Shown here: positions 18,605-29,380 of the stretch, piece by piece
Layout of the letters: each line of letters starts with the position of its first letter
Numbering within the stretch: the first letter of the stretch is position 1
Origin: Pedobacter sp. KBS0701
GTDB taxonomy: Bacteria > Bacteroidota > Bacteroidia > Sphingobacteriales > Sphingobacteriaceae
Reading direction: 5' to 3'
Assembly (NCBI RefSeq): GCF_005938645.2
Contig: NZ_CP042171.1
Location: 434,001 to 498,000 of the forward strand
Length of the DNA: 64,000 bases
The notes under the pieces: generated by a model
The model's database searches: none
The model's input: the letters and a program-made list of their open reading frames with translations, nothing else
Told to the model about the DNA's origin: nothing
Made by a program: the position numbers and the translations under genes

Positions 18605-19420
18605 TTAAGATCATCCACCTTCTTTATCCATCTGTCCACTCATAAGATTTTTATACCATAAATTATCTCTCAGTGTAATAGCAAATGGTCATTTATATTT
18701 GTTGTAAAAATTTAAACAGGCTCTTACTTTCAGTAAATTAAACCAATCTTTACACCTGTACATTTGCCGCTGTGCATACCAGCGCTTGCCTAAAATGTAA
18801 GATTATATCAGGGCAGGTCAATGAAATGATCGAATAATTTTGGAGTCGTTGTTATGACTTTTATGCTTTTTTTGAAGTAAAAAGGCACTTTTAGCGCTAC
18901 TTAAACAAACTGGGTATAAATTTAAACAATTGTGGTATCCTTAAAATGGTAGTTGTCTTAGCTTCGAATATTCAATACAGGTAGAACCATTACCTTTCCG
19001 TTCGAACATGATGCTGAAGTAAGTAAGACCAAATACTTACCCTAAGAGCCTTAACGCTGATCTCAAATCTCAATGAGATGCCAAAGGCAGATTGTTCAAA
19101 ATCAGGAAAGCTAAAATTGGTTTTTTATTGTAAGGAGCTAACCAAATAAATATGAACCAAACTGAACAAATGCTCATGGAAGCACCCGGTTAAATCTAAA
19201 TCGATCTCATACCGATACAGATGAATTCGTTCAACGGTATCGAATACAACTCTAACCAAAATAAACCAAAATTTATGACCAAAAACTACTACTACTACAA
19301 AGAGGGATTAATCCACTCTTCGCTTCCTGAAACAGTCGAAAAATCTGTTTTGATGACCCTAATTGATTAGGCCTGACATACAATTATCCAATTCTATTTC
19401 TCTTTAAATGATTTTAAATA

Positions 19421-22400
19421 ATGGAAAAAATAACCAATATGGGTAATGGTGCGCGCTCCGGATATAAGGGGGCAAAGCAGTTATTACTCGTGATGTATTT
19501 AACACTGATTACTTCCGCTCTGTTCGTTAATCCAGCTGTAGCCCAACAACGACGAAGGATAACCGGGACGGTAGCTGATGAACAAAAGCAGCTGCTAATA
19601 GGAGCCACTATTACTGTAAAAGGCACTAATTCTAAAGTACAAACCGGTACGAATGGCGAATTTGCCATAGAGATACCCGCCGACAGGCAGATACTTATCA
19701 TTGCATATATAGGTATGAAGACGCAGGAGGTGAGTGTTGCCGGCAAAAACACCGTAAACGTAACAATGAAATCTAATTCCGATCAATTGGGTGATGTAGT
19801 GATTGTGGGATACGGCGTTCAGAAGAAACAAAGTGTAGTTGGTGCGATTTCTCAAACAACCAGCGAAGTGTTGGAAAGAACAGGTGGTGTATCTAGTTTA
19901 GGTGCCGCATTAACTGGAAATTTGCCAGGTGTGATTACTACTGCCAGCACCGGAATGCCTGGAGATGAAGATCCTCAGATTCTTATTCGCGGGCGCAGCA
20001 CCTGGAACAATGCCAGTCCGCTTATTTTAGTTGATGGAGTTGAGAGATCGATCAATAATATAGATATCAGCTCTGTGGCTTCTGTTTCAGTACTTAAAGA
20101 TGCATCAGCAACTGCGGTATTTGGGGTAAAAGGAGCAAACGGAGTAATCTTAATCACAACTAAAAGAGGGCGCGATGGGAAGGCAGAAATCAGGGCAGCT
20201 GCTAATACTGTTGTTAAGTCTGCATCTAAACTGCCTGGTAAGCTCGATTCTTATGATATGTTCCAGGCACGTAACCGAACAATCGAATATGAACTGGCAC
20301 TCGCTCCGGGGGCCTGGAGTTCCTATCTTCCCGAAGCTGTGATGCAAAAATACCGCTCGCCAGCCAATCTTGAAGAAGCCGAGCGTTACCCCAATGTAGA
20401 TTGGGTAAATACCCTGTTCAGGGATAATGCAATGTCTTATAATGCCAATCTTAACATCAGCGGTGGAACACCATTCGTAAAGTATTTTTCTTCTGTTGAT
20501 TACCTTGACGAAGGAGATTTGTTTAGAAGGTTTAGTAACGATCGTGGCTATAGCGGTGGCTACAGTTTCAAAAGATTGAATGTAAGAAGTAACTTAGATT
20601 TTCAAATAACGCCATCAACGGTCTTCAGAACAAATATCTCAGGTTCACGAGGCGTATCTGAGCGTCCATGGATTGATGTTAACCCTTACAATACCTGGAC
20701 TGCTGCTTACTCTGCAGCGCCAAATCTCTATCTTCCTGTTTATTCTGATGGTACATGGGGGTATTATAAACCTAATGAACAACAAAGTTTAAACTCTGTA
20801 CGAATTTTATCTACCAGTGGTATGCAGACCACCACAACTTCACGTATTACAACAGATTTTACCTTAGATCAAAGCTTAAATTCTCTTGTTAAAGGACTGA
20901 GCCTGAAAGGAACATTATCTATCGATAATACATTTATCGAAGCTGGCCGCGGAATCGATGACCGTAATAACGGAACACTGAGTAAATACATTGATCCTGA
21001 AACAGGAGTAGTAAGTTATTCACAAACTAAGGATGCGGCAACGGAGCTTGAATGGAGAGAAAGTGTAAGATGGGCAAGCCGTGCGGGTGATGTTAATGAT
21101 GGCGCAACTTACCGCCGGATGTTTTCCCAAATGCAAATCAATTATGCCCGAACCATTGCTCAAAATCATAATGTAACGGCTATGGGGCTTTGGAGCAGAG
21201 ATAATACGGCTACCGGAAGTATTATTCCTTCTTACCGTGAAGACTGGGTTTTCCGTACCACTTATAATTATGCTGGTAAATACAGTTTCGAATATAACGG
21301 AGCTTATAACGGTTCTGAGCGATTTGCACCTGCCTATCGTTTTGATTTCTTTTCTTCCGGAGGGCTTGGATGGATGATCTCTGAAGAAAAATTTATGAAA
21401 CCGATCAAATTCATCAATTCATTGAAATTACGTGGATCGTATGGTGGAATTGGTGATGATGGTGGTTCTCCCAGGTTTGCCTTCCTGACAAACTGGGCAT
21501 TTGGAGGTACTACACCACTGGGTACTACTGGTGAAGCTGCAGAGAATAGTCCTTACAACTGGTATAGGGAAACTTCGGTAGGTAATCCAAACGTACGTTG
21601 GGAAAAGGTTGTAAAAAAGAATATTGCACTTGATTTCGGATTTTTTGGAAACATGATCTCTGGAAGCGTAGATTTCTTCCAGGACGACAGGAGCGATATC
21701 CTTACCAGCAATCGTGCTGTTCCAAGTTACTATGGTGCCACACCACCTACGTTTAACGTTGGGAAAGTGAAATCAAGAGGATTTGAAATAGATCTGCGTT
21801 TTAACAAGAAAATCAACAATAACCTTACATTATGGAGCAACATTAATTATACTCATGCCAGGAACAAAGTTACCTATGCTGATGTTGCCGGATTGTTACC
21901 GTTATACGCTAAGCCTATTGATAAACAGATTGGACAGGCTTATTCTTATGTAAGCGCTGGTTATTACAATACCTGGGATCAGCTGTATGGAAGTACCATG
22001 CACAATGCCAATGACCAATTGAAAATACCGGGAAACTATCATCTGGTAGATTACAATGCGGATGGGGTAATTGATGCAAATGATAACATTCCTTATGGTT
22101 ACTCCGGTGCTCCTGAAAACACCTACAATGCCACTATAGGTTTTGAATGGAAAGGATTTAGTGCATTTGCTCAGTTTTACGGAGTGAACAATGTTACCCG
22201 CCAGGTTGTATTCGGAACATTTTCTGGAAAAAATACGGTTGCCTATGATGAAGGAAGTTATTGGTCAAAAGACAACATAAACCCTGATGGCCCGATGCCA
22301 CGTTGGGAAACAACACCTGCGGGTTTTTACACGGCAGACAGGTACTTCTACGATGCTTCTTATCTGCGTTTAAAAAATGCTGAGATTGCTTATACGTTTA

Positions 22401-22594
22401 GACAGGACTGGGTTAAAAAAGCCGGAATATCAAGTATACGTGTATTCCTAAACGGGAACAATTTATACGTGTGGACTAAGATGCCTGATGACCGTGAAGC
22501 AAATTACCAAAGTGCGGGCGGGCAGGGCTGGGCATCGCAAGGTGCATACCCAACTGTAAAGCGGTATAATCTGGGTGCTAATTTCATCTTTTAA
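19421..22594 (+). CDS. SusC/RagA-type TonB-dependent transporter (XusA-like)
   Basis: The outer-membrane import pore of the first SusC/SusD pair, 1057 residues. A signal peptide (to about residue 41, ending PAVAQQ) is followed by a carboxypeptidase-D-like domain (ITGTVADEQKQLLIGATITVKG), a plug domain (DVVIVGYGVQKKQSVVGAIS; ILVDGVERS; GVKGANGVILITTKRG) and a 22-strand barrel ending GANFIF. The TonB-box region is DQLGDVVIVGYG. In the Prevotella xylan system the first SusC-like gene of this order is xusA. The susD partner starts 11 bases after the stop. The family is firm; xylo-oligosaccharide as cargo is inferred from the GH10 and GH43 neighbours. Confidence 0.93.
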   Translation: MEKITNMGNGARSGYKGAKQLLLVMYLTLITSALFVNPAVAQQRRRITGTVADEQKQLLIGATITVKGTNSKVQTGTNGEFAIEIPADRQILIIAYIGMKTQEVSVAGKNTVNVTMKSNSDQLGDVVIVGYGVQKKQSVVGAISQTTSEVLERTGGVSSLGAALTGNLPGVITTASTGMPGDEDPQILIRGRSTWNNASPLILVDGVERSINNIDISSVASVSVLKDASATAVFGVKGANGVILITTKRGRDGKAEIRAAANTVVKSASKLPGKLDSYDMFQARNRTIEYELALAPGAWSSYLPEAVMQKYRSPANLEEAERYPNVDWVNTLFRDNAMSYNANLNISGGTPFVKYFSSVDYLDEGDLFRRFSNDRGYSGGYSFKRLNVRSNLDFQITPSTVFRTNISGSRGVSERPWIDVNPYNTWTAAYSAAPNLYLPVYSDGTWGYYKPNEQQSLNSVRILSTSGMQTTTTSRITTDFTLDQSLNSLVKGLSLKGTLSIDNTFIEAGRGIDDRNNGTLSKYIDPETGVVSYSQTKDAATELEWRESVRWASRAGDVNDGATYRRMFSQMQINYARTIAQNHNVTAMGLWSRDNTATGSIIPSYREDWVFRTTYNYAGKYSFEYNGAYNGSERFAPAYRFDFFSSGGLGWMISEEKFMKPIKFINSLKLRGSYGGIGDDGGSPRFAFLTNWAFGGTTPLGTTGEAAENSPYNWYRETSVGNPNVRWEKVVKKNIALDFGFFGNMISGSVDFFQDDRSDILTSNRAVPSYYGATPPTFNVGKVKSRGFEIDLRFNKKINNNLTLWSNINYTHARNKVTYADVAGLLPLYAKPIDKQIGQAYSYVSAGYYNTWDQLYGSTMHNANDQLKIPGNYHLVDYNADGVIDANDNIPYGYSGAPENTYNATIGFEWKGFSAFAQFYGVNNVTRQVVFGTFSGKNTVAYDEGSYWSKDNINPDGPMPRWETTPAGFYTADRYFYDASYLRLKNAEIAYTFRQDWVKKAGISSIRVFLNGNNLYVWTKMPDDREANYQSAGGQGWASQGAYPTVKRYNLGANFIF

Positions 22595-22605
22595 ACATGA
22601 TCGTT

Positions 22606-24495
22606 ATGAAAAAATATATAAAACGCCTATTATTAATAGGAATGATTTGGGCGGGAACCGGCATGGTATCTTGTAAAAAATATTTAGACAGGGATCCCGA
22701 AGCAACTGTGACGGCAGAATCTGCCTTTAAAGACTTTCGTAGTTTTCAGGGTTTTACCGAAGAGCTCTATAACTGTATTCCAGATTTTACCAATCGTTAT
22801 TGGACCAACAGTTTCAACTGGGGTGAAGATGAAATCCAGTCTACAGTTCAAAATTTCCACTTTGTTAATAAAATTGATAATGGTGATTTCTGGGGATGGC
22901 AGCGTGAGTTTGACGGATGGGGTGCAGGATTTTTAGATAATGCCAACGCCAATACAAATAACGATCGTTTTACCAAGGGCCTCTATCCATTAGCCTGGTA
23001 TGGCATTCGTAAAGCAAATTTAGGTCTTGAGAACCTGAACCTTATGGTAAATGCAACTGATGAAGAACGTAATCTGATCAGGGGTCAACTGCTGTTTTTT
23101 AGAGGCTGGTTCCATTTTCAGCTCATGCAATATTTTGGAGGGCTTCCTTATATTGACAAGGTATTGCCAGCCGATGAAGAATTGAGATTGCCGAGGCTAA
23201 AGTATCAGGAATGTGCAGCAAAGGCCGCGCTGGATTTAAGAGCAGCCGCCGATCTTTTGCCAATCAATTGGGATAATACAACAGCCGGGATCCAAACCCT
23301 GGGTAAAAACCAGTTGCGCATTAATAAAATCATGGCGCTAGGTTATTTAGGTAAAAACTACCTGTGGGCTGCTAGTCCATTAATGAACTTAGAATCTACT
23401 GGTAGCAAAACCTACAATGCAGAACTGAGTAAAAAAGCGGCTGCTGCATTTGCCGAGTTATTGAAACTAACAGAAAGCGGAGTTGCTCCTCATAAATTAT
23501 TGCCTTTTGCACAATACAGTACCAATTTTTACACAACCGGTCAAAATTTCTTAATCCCGGGAGGTACTGAAGTCATATTTACAGGGCCATATTGGGGCGC
23601 ACATGGTTCAACCTATGGTACGGCAAAACAGTATACACCAGCAATTGTAGGTGCCGATGCACTGGTATTTGCGCCTACCGCAAATTATGTTAATTATTAT
23701 GGAATGAAGAATGGCTTGCCCATTTCGAATTCTGCCCAGGCTGATCCCAGTGGCTCAGGATATGATCCGCAATTTCCCTGGCGTGATCGGGATCCCAGGT
23801 TTTATAATGACATTATATACGATGGGGTTAAAGTGGTACAGGGAACTTTGGCCGCAAATATGGAACCACACCGATATGCAAACCTGTATACAAACGGCAG
23901 TTACAGAGATGAACGTTCTGGTAGCCGTACCGGATATATGATGTTCAAATTTGTGCCCAGAACTGCCAATAACTTTGATCAGGGCTGGAATTATGGACAG
24001 AATCTGAACATTAAGGTTTCATATATGCGTTTGGCCGATATATACCTGATGTATGCAGAATCGGTTGCTGCAGGGTACGACTCCCCAGGCGCAACCGCAG
24101 AGGGATTTAGCAAAACTGCCGTAGATGCCATCAACGTAATTCGGGATCGTGCCGGTGTTGGTCACGTTGCCACACAGTTCTTAGCATCAACAGCAGAATT
24201 TATGAAAGAAGTAAGACGCGAACGCGCTGTTGAACTTGCCTTTGAAGGACATCGGTTTAATGACCTTCGTCGCTGGCATTTGCTTGCCGAAGTACCATAT
24301 ACTTTAAAAACAGCCGCAGAATTTGATCGTGCTGCTCCTTTAAATACCACAACCGATACCAAATTAAACAAGGTTGTAAACTATCGCGAGCGGTTAATAT
24401 TACAACGCCCATTTAGTGAAAAGCATTATTGGCTGCCACTTAAGCGAGCAGATGTAAATATGTATAAGGAGTTTGCGCAAAACCCCGGATGGTAA
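22606..24495 (+). CDS. SusD/RagB-type surface glycan-binding lipoprotein (XusB-like)
   Basis: The surface lipoprotein lid of the SusC pore upstream; it holds glycan before import. The 629-residue protein has a lipobox MVSCKK (cysteine near residue 24) after a short hydrophobic segment, TPR-like helices typical of SusD (LLFFRGWFHFQLMQYFGGLPY), and the family end region (VRRERAVELAFEGHRFNDLRRW; HYWLPLKRAD). ATG 22606 is chosen over 22597 because it places the signal segment directly at the N terminus. It lies 11 bases downstream of the SusC stop (from the upstream ATG) and belongs to the same operon. Xylan binding is inferred from context. Confidence 0.93.
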   Translation: MKKYIKRLLLIGMIWAGTGMVSCKKYLDRDPEATVTAESAFKDFRSFQGFTEELYNCIPDFTNRYWTNSFNWGEDEIQSTVQNFHFVNKIDNGDFWGWQREFDGWGAGFLDNANANTNNDRFTKGLYPLAWYGIRKANLGLENLNLMVNATDEERNLIRGQLLFFRGWFHFQLMQYFGGLPYIDKVLPADEELRLPRLKYQECAAKAALDLRAAADLLPINWDNTTAGIQTLGKNQLRINKIMALGYLGKNYLWAASPLMNLESTGSKTYNAELSKKAAAAFAELLKLTESGVAPHKLLPFAQYSTNFYTTGQNFLIPGGTEVIFTGPYWGAHGSTYGTAKQYTPAIVGADALVFAPTANYVNYYGMKNGLPISNSAQADPSGSGYDPQFPWRDRDPRFYNDIIYDGVKVVQGTLAANMEPHRYANLYTNGSYRDERSGSRTGYMMFKFVPRTANNFDQGWNYGQNLNIKVSYMRLADIYLMYAESVAAGYDSPGATAEGFSKTAVDAINVIRDRAGVGHVATQFLASTAEFMKEVRRERAVELAFEGHRFNDLRRWHLLAEVPYTLKTAAEFDRAAPLNTTTDTKLNKVVNYRERLILQRPFSEKHYWLPLKRADVNMYKEFAQNPGW

Positions 24496-24529
24496 GGTAG
24501 TTCATGATCATAAATAATTAAAGACAAGA

Positions 24530-27500
24530 ATGATGAAATTTTTAAGAAATGCATTGGCGCTGTGTGTCTTTTTTACACTGTTTGTCGGTGTAATCAAAGG
24601 TCAGGACGCCGTTAAGATACCTATAAAAGCTGTTGTTCGTGATATTAATGGAAATCCGGTAAAAGGGGCATCCATAACTGTTGAAGGAAACGACGTGCTC
24701 ACTATAGCAAACCAGGCAGGTGAATTCTCTTTATCCGTAAATGAGAACAGCACATTTTCGGTAAGTGCCAAAGGCTACAAGACCTCACTGGTAACCGCAT
24801 TAGCCAACCTAAAGCAAGTTACTTTAACTAAAGAGGATAGACTGATAAACGTGGGCTTTAAAAACGCCGCCGAAAGTAATCTTCCTGCCGGCGTTTCAAG
24901 TGTTAACCTGGCACAGCTATTTGAGAAAAACTTTATAACCTATGGTTTGGACGGGATAGAAGCTTTTGCTCCTGGCTTTAATGGCAACAACCTTTGGGGT
25001 ATGAATACCTCGTTTATATTGGTTGATGGAGTTCCGAGAGATGTGAATAGTGTTACACCAAATGAAATTGAGGAGATCACTTTTCTCAAGAGTGCCTCGG
25101 CCGTTGCCCTATATGGCAGCCGCGGTGCAAAAGGGGTAATCTTGATCACCACAAAGAGAGGTACACCAACTAAGCAAAAAATAAATGTTCGTTCCAATAT
25201 CGGAATAAATACGCCAAAAAGATTTGCTCAATACCTGGGCTCTTCTGAGTACATGACCTTGTACAATGAGGCTTTATCAAATGATGGTTTGGCGGCGGCT
25301 TATACTCCGGAAACTATTTATAATCACTCTGGTGTTAACCCATATCGTTATCCAAGTGTAGATTACTACTCATCAGAATACCTCAAAAACAGTTTTTCAC
25401 GTTATGATGGCGTGGCAGAAATTTCTGGAGGGAACGACCGTGCCCGTTATTACACTAATGTTGGGTTCGTATCTACAGGTTCGCTGCTTAATTTCGGCGA
25501 AGCAAAAGAAAATAATACATCAGAACGCTTTAACATCCGCGGAAATGTTGATATGCAGCTCACCAGAGCACTAAAAGCCCGTGTAGATGCAAGCGCTGTG
25601 TTTTCCAGCAGTGGCGGAGTAAATACGAATTACTGGGCTAACGCTGCAACACTGCGGCCTCATTTATTTACTCCATTAATCCCAATTAATTTATTGGAAC
25701 AGAGTGATGAGGTGAGCAAAGCGATGATCAAAAATGCCACAATTATTGATGGGCAATACATTCTTGGTGGTACGCAATTAGATCAAACCAATCCATTTGC
25801 CGCCATTTATGCAGGTGGTAACAATAAATTTGTACAACGCCAGTTTCAGTTTACCACTGGTATTGATGCTGATTTGAAAGGAATTTTGAACGGACTTACC
25901 TTTAGTACCACTATGGGGGTTGATTATCTGAACAGCTACAATCAGGGTTATCGAAACGGATATGCAACTTACCAGCCCAATTGGACAACCTACTCTGGTA
26001 CAACGCTAATCGGAAGTTTAACGCGCTGGGGAGAAGATACTAAAACCGGAGTTCAGAACATTGCAGATAGTTATTACAGACAAACTATTTCGTTATCTGG
26101 CCAATTTAATTACAATACTACATTCCGTAATAACCATCATATCTCAGCAGTATTGCTGGCTGCGGCATATCGTCAATCTCAATCTGAAATCTATCAGCCA
26201 ATAACAAATTCTAATTTAGGGTTGCAGTTAAATTATGATTTCAGCCGTAAATATTTTGCCGAAATTACCGGAGCTGTTGTACGCTCGCCAAAAATGCCGC
26301 CAGGAAACAGGACTGCACTTTCTCCTGCAGCTTCTATCGGATGGCACCTTAGCGAAGAGCCGTTTTTGAAAAAAGTTTCATTCATTAACGACTTAACGCT
26401 AACCGCATCAGCAGGTGTTTTAAATACTGATCTCGATTTTGATGAGTATTTTGCTTATGAAAGTATTTATACAGCCACAGGCGGTAACTGGTATGGCTGG
26501 AACGACGGTACAGGCACACAGTCTACAGATTCGCGCCGTGGTTCCAACATGGACTTAACTTTCGCTAAAAGAAAAGAAATCAGCATCGGGATAAAAGGTG
26601 GAATGTTCAAAAATCAACTTAATTTCGGAGCAAATGTTTTCAGAAATAACATCACCGGAATTATCGGTCAGATTAATATTCTTTATCCAAATTATTTCAC
26701 TACCGCATTTCCTAGTTCTTCTTTTGTTCCTTACAGTAATTATAATAGCGATCAGCGTACCGGTTTGGATTTTTACTTAAATTTCAATAAGCGCATTGGT
26801 GCTGTCGACTGGATATTGGGAGTTTCAGGAACGTATTATACGACCAAAGCAACTAAACGTGCTGACATGTTAACTTACGAAAACAGTTATCAGTACCGTG
26901 CCGGAAAACCACTCGACGCGATCTGGGGATTAAAAAGCAATGGTTTTTACATGGATGCCAGCGAAGTGGCAGCAGCAGATGGAATTAACAGCGCAAAACC
27001 TGCATTTGGTTCGGCATTGGCTCCTGGTGATATCAAGTACATCGATCAGAATGGGGATAAAATTATCGATGATAAGGATCAGGTATATCTTGGACGCGGT
27101 GGATGGTTCGGTGCTCCTTTTACAGCAGGATTAAATTTAACTGCTAAGTGGAAAAACCTTACCTTGTTTGTTTTGGGTACAGGCCGCTTCGGTGCAAGCG
27201 CCATGAAAAGCGATAACTATTTTTGGGTTAACGGAAGCGATAAGTATTCGGCAGTTGTGCGCGACAGATGGACGCCTCAAACAAAAAATACGGCAACCTT
27301 TCCGCGACTTACCACTTTAAATGGAGATAATAATTTCAGAGCGTCTGATTTCTGGTTATACAGCACAGATCGGTTTGATTTATCTAAAGTTCAAATCTCC
27401 TATACAGTATCCGATAAATTGTTCAAAAGTAAAGTATTAAAAGAACTGGGGCTGTATGTGGCAGGATTTAATCTTTTAACAATAGCAAAAGAAAGAGAGA

Positions 27501-27571
27501 TACTGGAGCTGAATTTAGGAGGTGCCCCACAAACAAGGTTATATAACCTGGGCGTAAAGGCAATGTTTTAA
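24530..27571 (+). CDS. SusC/RagA-type TonB-dependent transporter, second copy (XusC-like)
   Basis: A second SusC-family pore of 1013 residues. It has a signal peptide (LALCVFFTLFVGVIKGQ), a carboxypeptidase-D-like domain (KAVVRDINGNPVKGASITVEG), a plug with FILVDGVPRDV and ALYGSRGAKGVILITTKRG, then a barrel ending NLGVKAMF. It is clearly diverged from the first SusC (its plug start NVGFKNAAESN lacks the DVVIVGYG block), so the two pairs are probably not redundant. It starts 34 bases after the first SusD and is in the same operon. In the characterised Prevotella gene order it corresponds to xusC. Confidence 0.92.
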   Translation: MMKFLRNALALCVFFTLFVGVIKGQDAVKIPIKAVVRDINGNPVKGASITVEGNDVLTIANQAGEFSLSVNENSTFSVSAKGYKTSLVTALANLKQVTLTKEDRLINVGFKNAAESNLPAGVSSVNLAQLFEKNFITYGLDGIEAFAPGFNGNNLWGMNTSFILVDGVPRDVNSVTPNEIEEITFLKSASAVALYGSRGAKGVILITTKRGTPTKQKINVRSNIGINTPKRFAQYLGSSEYMTLYNEALSNDGLAAAYTPETIYNHSGVNPYRYPSVDYYSSEYLKNSFSRYDGVAEISGGNDRARYYTNVGFVSTGSLLNFGEAKENNTSERFNIRGNVDMQLTRALKARVDASAVFSSSGGVNTNYWANAATLRPHLFTPLIPINLLEQSDEVSKAMIKNATIIDGQYILGGTQLDQTNPFAAIYAGGNNKFVQRQFQFTTGIDADLKGILNGLTFSTTMGVDYLNSYNQGYRNGYATYQPNWTTYSGTTLIGSLTRWGEDTKTGVQNIADSYYRQTISLSGQFNYNTTFRNNHHISAVLLAAAYRQSQSEIYQPITNSNLGLQLNYDFSRKYFAEITGAVVRSPKMPPGNRTALSPAASIGWHLSEEPFLKKVSFINDLTLTASAGVLNTDLDFDEYFAYESIYTATGGNWYGWNDGTGTQSTDSRRGSNMDLTFAKRKEISIGIKGGMFKNQLNFGANVFRNNITGIIGQINILYPNYFTTAFPSSSFVPYSNYNSDQRTGLDFYLNFNKRIGAVDWILGVSGTYYTTKATKRADMLTYENSYQYRAGKPLDAIWGLKSNGFYMDASEVAAADGINSAKPAFGSALAPGDIKYIDQNGDKIIDDKDQVYLGRGGWFGAPFTAGLNLTAKWKNLTLFVLGTGRFGASAMKSDNYFWVNGSDKYSAVVRDRWTPQTKNTATFPRLTTLNGDNNFRASDFWLYSTDRFDLSKVQISYTVSDKLFKSKVLKELGLYVAGFNLLTIAKEREILELNLGGAPQTRLYNLGVKAMF

Positions 27572-27592
27572 TTGAATATTAGATTAGAAAAG

Positions 27593-29353
27593 ATGAACAG
27601 AATATTAATACGATTTGTAGTTGTCGTTGTGATGCTCTCGGGCTGTAAAAAGTTTACCGACCCCGCTCCACAAAATAATGGAGATTTTGATAACATCTAT
27701 ACTGAACCCGCACTTGCCCATGGGTTATTGCTAAATGGTTATACAAGGCTTCCATCAAATGGCTGGTCCTTTAACGATGTAGCTACAGATGACGCGGTAA
27801 GTAATGATATCAATAATAATTTTAGGAAAATTGCCACCGGGCAGTGGTCGGCTGCAGTTAATCCATTAGATCAATGGACCAATGCCAGAGCTGGTATCCA
27901 GTATATCAACTTATTTTTGGCAGAGACAGACAAGGTGCTATGGGATTCTAAAGACCCGGTGTTGAGTAAAATGTTTAACGACAGGCAAAAAGGTGAAGCC
28001 TATGCTTTAAGGGCCTACTTAATGTCGTATATGCTACAGGCACATGCCGGAAAAGTAGGGGGTAATTTATATGGTTTTCCTATTGTCCTCGAACCCGAAA
28101 CACCGACTTCTAATTTTAACCAGCCAAGGGCTACATTTGATGCCTGTATTAAACAGATTTATAGTGATTTGGATAAGGCCGAACAATTGCTTCCCTTAGA
28201 TTATGCCGATATCAATAGCACCAGTCAGATCCCGGCAAAATATGCCGGAATTAATGTAGAAACCTATAACCGGGTTTTCGGTAAGTTCTTTAATCAGCGA
28301 ATGACTGGTCGTATTTCTAAAGCCATTCGGGCCAGAGTAGCACTAATGGCCGCAAGTCCGGCTTTCAGTACAGGAAACTCTACCACATGGGCCGATGCGG
28401 CCGCTTACGCAGCACAGGTACTTACACTTAATAACTGGTTGGCTAACTTAGATCCTAACGGTGTTACCTGGTATGATAACAAGTCAGAAATTGATGCATT
28501 GGCTTCTGGTGCCAGTCCCAGAGAAGTGCTTTGGCGCACAAATGTTGGATCAAACAGTGATTTAGAAGCGGCTAACTACCCACCAACCTTGTCCGGACAG
28601 GGCCGTATAAACCCAACTCAAAATCTGGTTAATGCTTTCCCGATGCAAAATGGTTATCCAATTGCCAATACGCCGCAGAGCGGATATAATCCTGCCACTC
28701 CATTTACAGGTAGAGATCCGCGTTTAGCAAAATTTATAGTGTACAATGGAAATACGATCGGGCCAACAAACAAGGTAATTAATACCACTACAGATGTGGC
28801 AACCAATGATGATGGACTGAATAGAAAGGAAGTTTCTACACGAACTGGCTATTACATGAAAAAATTGTTGAGGCAGGATGTTAGCCGTACACCAACCGTG
28901 AATAATCAGAAACACTACAGGCCACATATCCGCTATACGGAAATATTCCTGATCTATGCAGAGGCAGCAAATGAGGCATGGGGCCCTACAGCAAATGGTG
29001 GCAATCCCTATTCTGCTTATGATATTATTAAAGCTATTCGCGCCAGGGCTGGTGTTGGAACTGCAAACGGTGATGCTTACCTCGAATCGATTAAAACAGA
29101 TAAAGATGCCATGCGGACATTGATTAGGAATGAACGTAGGTTAGAGTTGGCTTTTGAAGGATTCCGTTTCTGGGATCTTCGCAGATGGAATGCAGCATTA
29201 ACTGAACCGGTGAAAGGAGTAAGTATCTCACAGGGTAACTATCAGGAAATCAATGTGGAGGCAAGAAACTATCAGGAGTATATGAGATTTGGACCAATTC
29301 CTTATAGTGAAACGCTAAAGTATAATGCTTTACAACAGAACACAGGGTGGTAA
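27593..29353 (+). CDS. SusD/RagB-type surface lipoprotein, second copy (XusD-like)
   Basis: A 586-residue surface lipoprotein partner of the second SusC. ATG 27593 (MNRILIRFVVVVVMLSGCKK) is preferred to TTG 27572 because it gives a clean lipoprotein signal with lipobox LSGC. SusD hallmarks are RAYLMSYMLQAHAG, RYTEIFLIYAEAANEA, RNERRLELAFEGFRFWDLRRW and the NTGW end. It follows the SusC copy by about 20 bases. The pair order SusC-SusD-SusC-SusD is the core of the xylan utilization system of Bacteroidota, where this position is xusD. Confidence 0.92.
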   Translation: MNRILIRFVVVVVMLSGCKKFTDPAPQNNGDFDNIYTEPALAHGLLLNGYTRLPSNGWSFNDVATDDAVSNDINNNFRKIATGQWSAAVNPLDQWTNARAGIQYINLFLAETDKVLWDSKDPVLSKMFNDRQKGEAYALRAYLMSYMLQAHAGKVGGNLYGFPIVLEPETPTSNFNQPRATFDACIKQIYSDLDKAEQLLPLDYADINSTSQIPAKYAGINVETYNRVFGKFFNQRMTGRISKAIRARVALMAASPAFSTGNSTTWADAAAYAAQVLTLNNWLANLDPNGVTWYDNKSEIDALASGASPREVLWRTNVGSNSDLEAANYPPTLSGQGRINPTQNLVNAFPMQNGYPIANTPQSGYNPATPFTGRDPRLAKFIVYNGNTIGPTNKVINTTTDVATNDDGLNRKEVSTRTGYYMKKLLRQDVSRTPTVNNQKHYRPHIRYTEIFLIYAEAANEAWGPTANGGNPYSAYDIIKAIRARAGVGTANGDAYLESIKTDKDAMRTLIRNERRLELAFEGFRFWDLRRWNAALTEPVKGVSISQGNYQEINVEARNYQEYMRFGPIPYSETLKYNALQQNTGW

Positions 29354-29380
29354 TATTCAATCGCTATAAAAAATAACATC

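Larger units (their letters stand above)
18136..19420. other. Gene-poor 1.3-kb spacer before the xylan locus
   Basis: No full gene is supported. It contains a decayed Fic fragment (18205-18352), a dispersed repeat copy (from about 18368), REP-like TCGACC/GGTCGA elements (about 18482-18604), and two short ORFs ahead of SusC (13 codons beginning MNQTEQMLMEAPG near 19152, and 31 codons at 19275-19370). The leader to the xylan operon probably lies in the last 200-300 bases, but I see no clear promoter box. Confidence 0.7.

Noticed and set aside
18387..18614. 75-residue minus-strand ORF (MILKDSHFDRSREPERSEKQ...)
   Set aside because: It lies over REP-like repeats; the DRSREPERSEK phrase is a by-product of reading the repeat in one frame and is a familiar spurious gene in this phylum.
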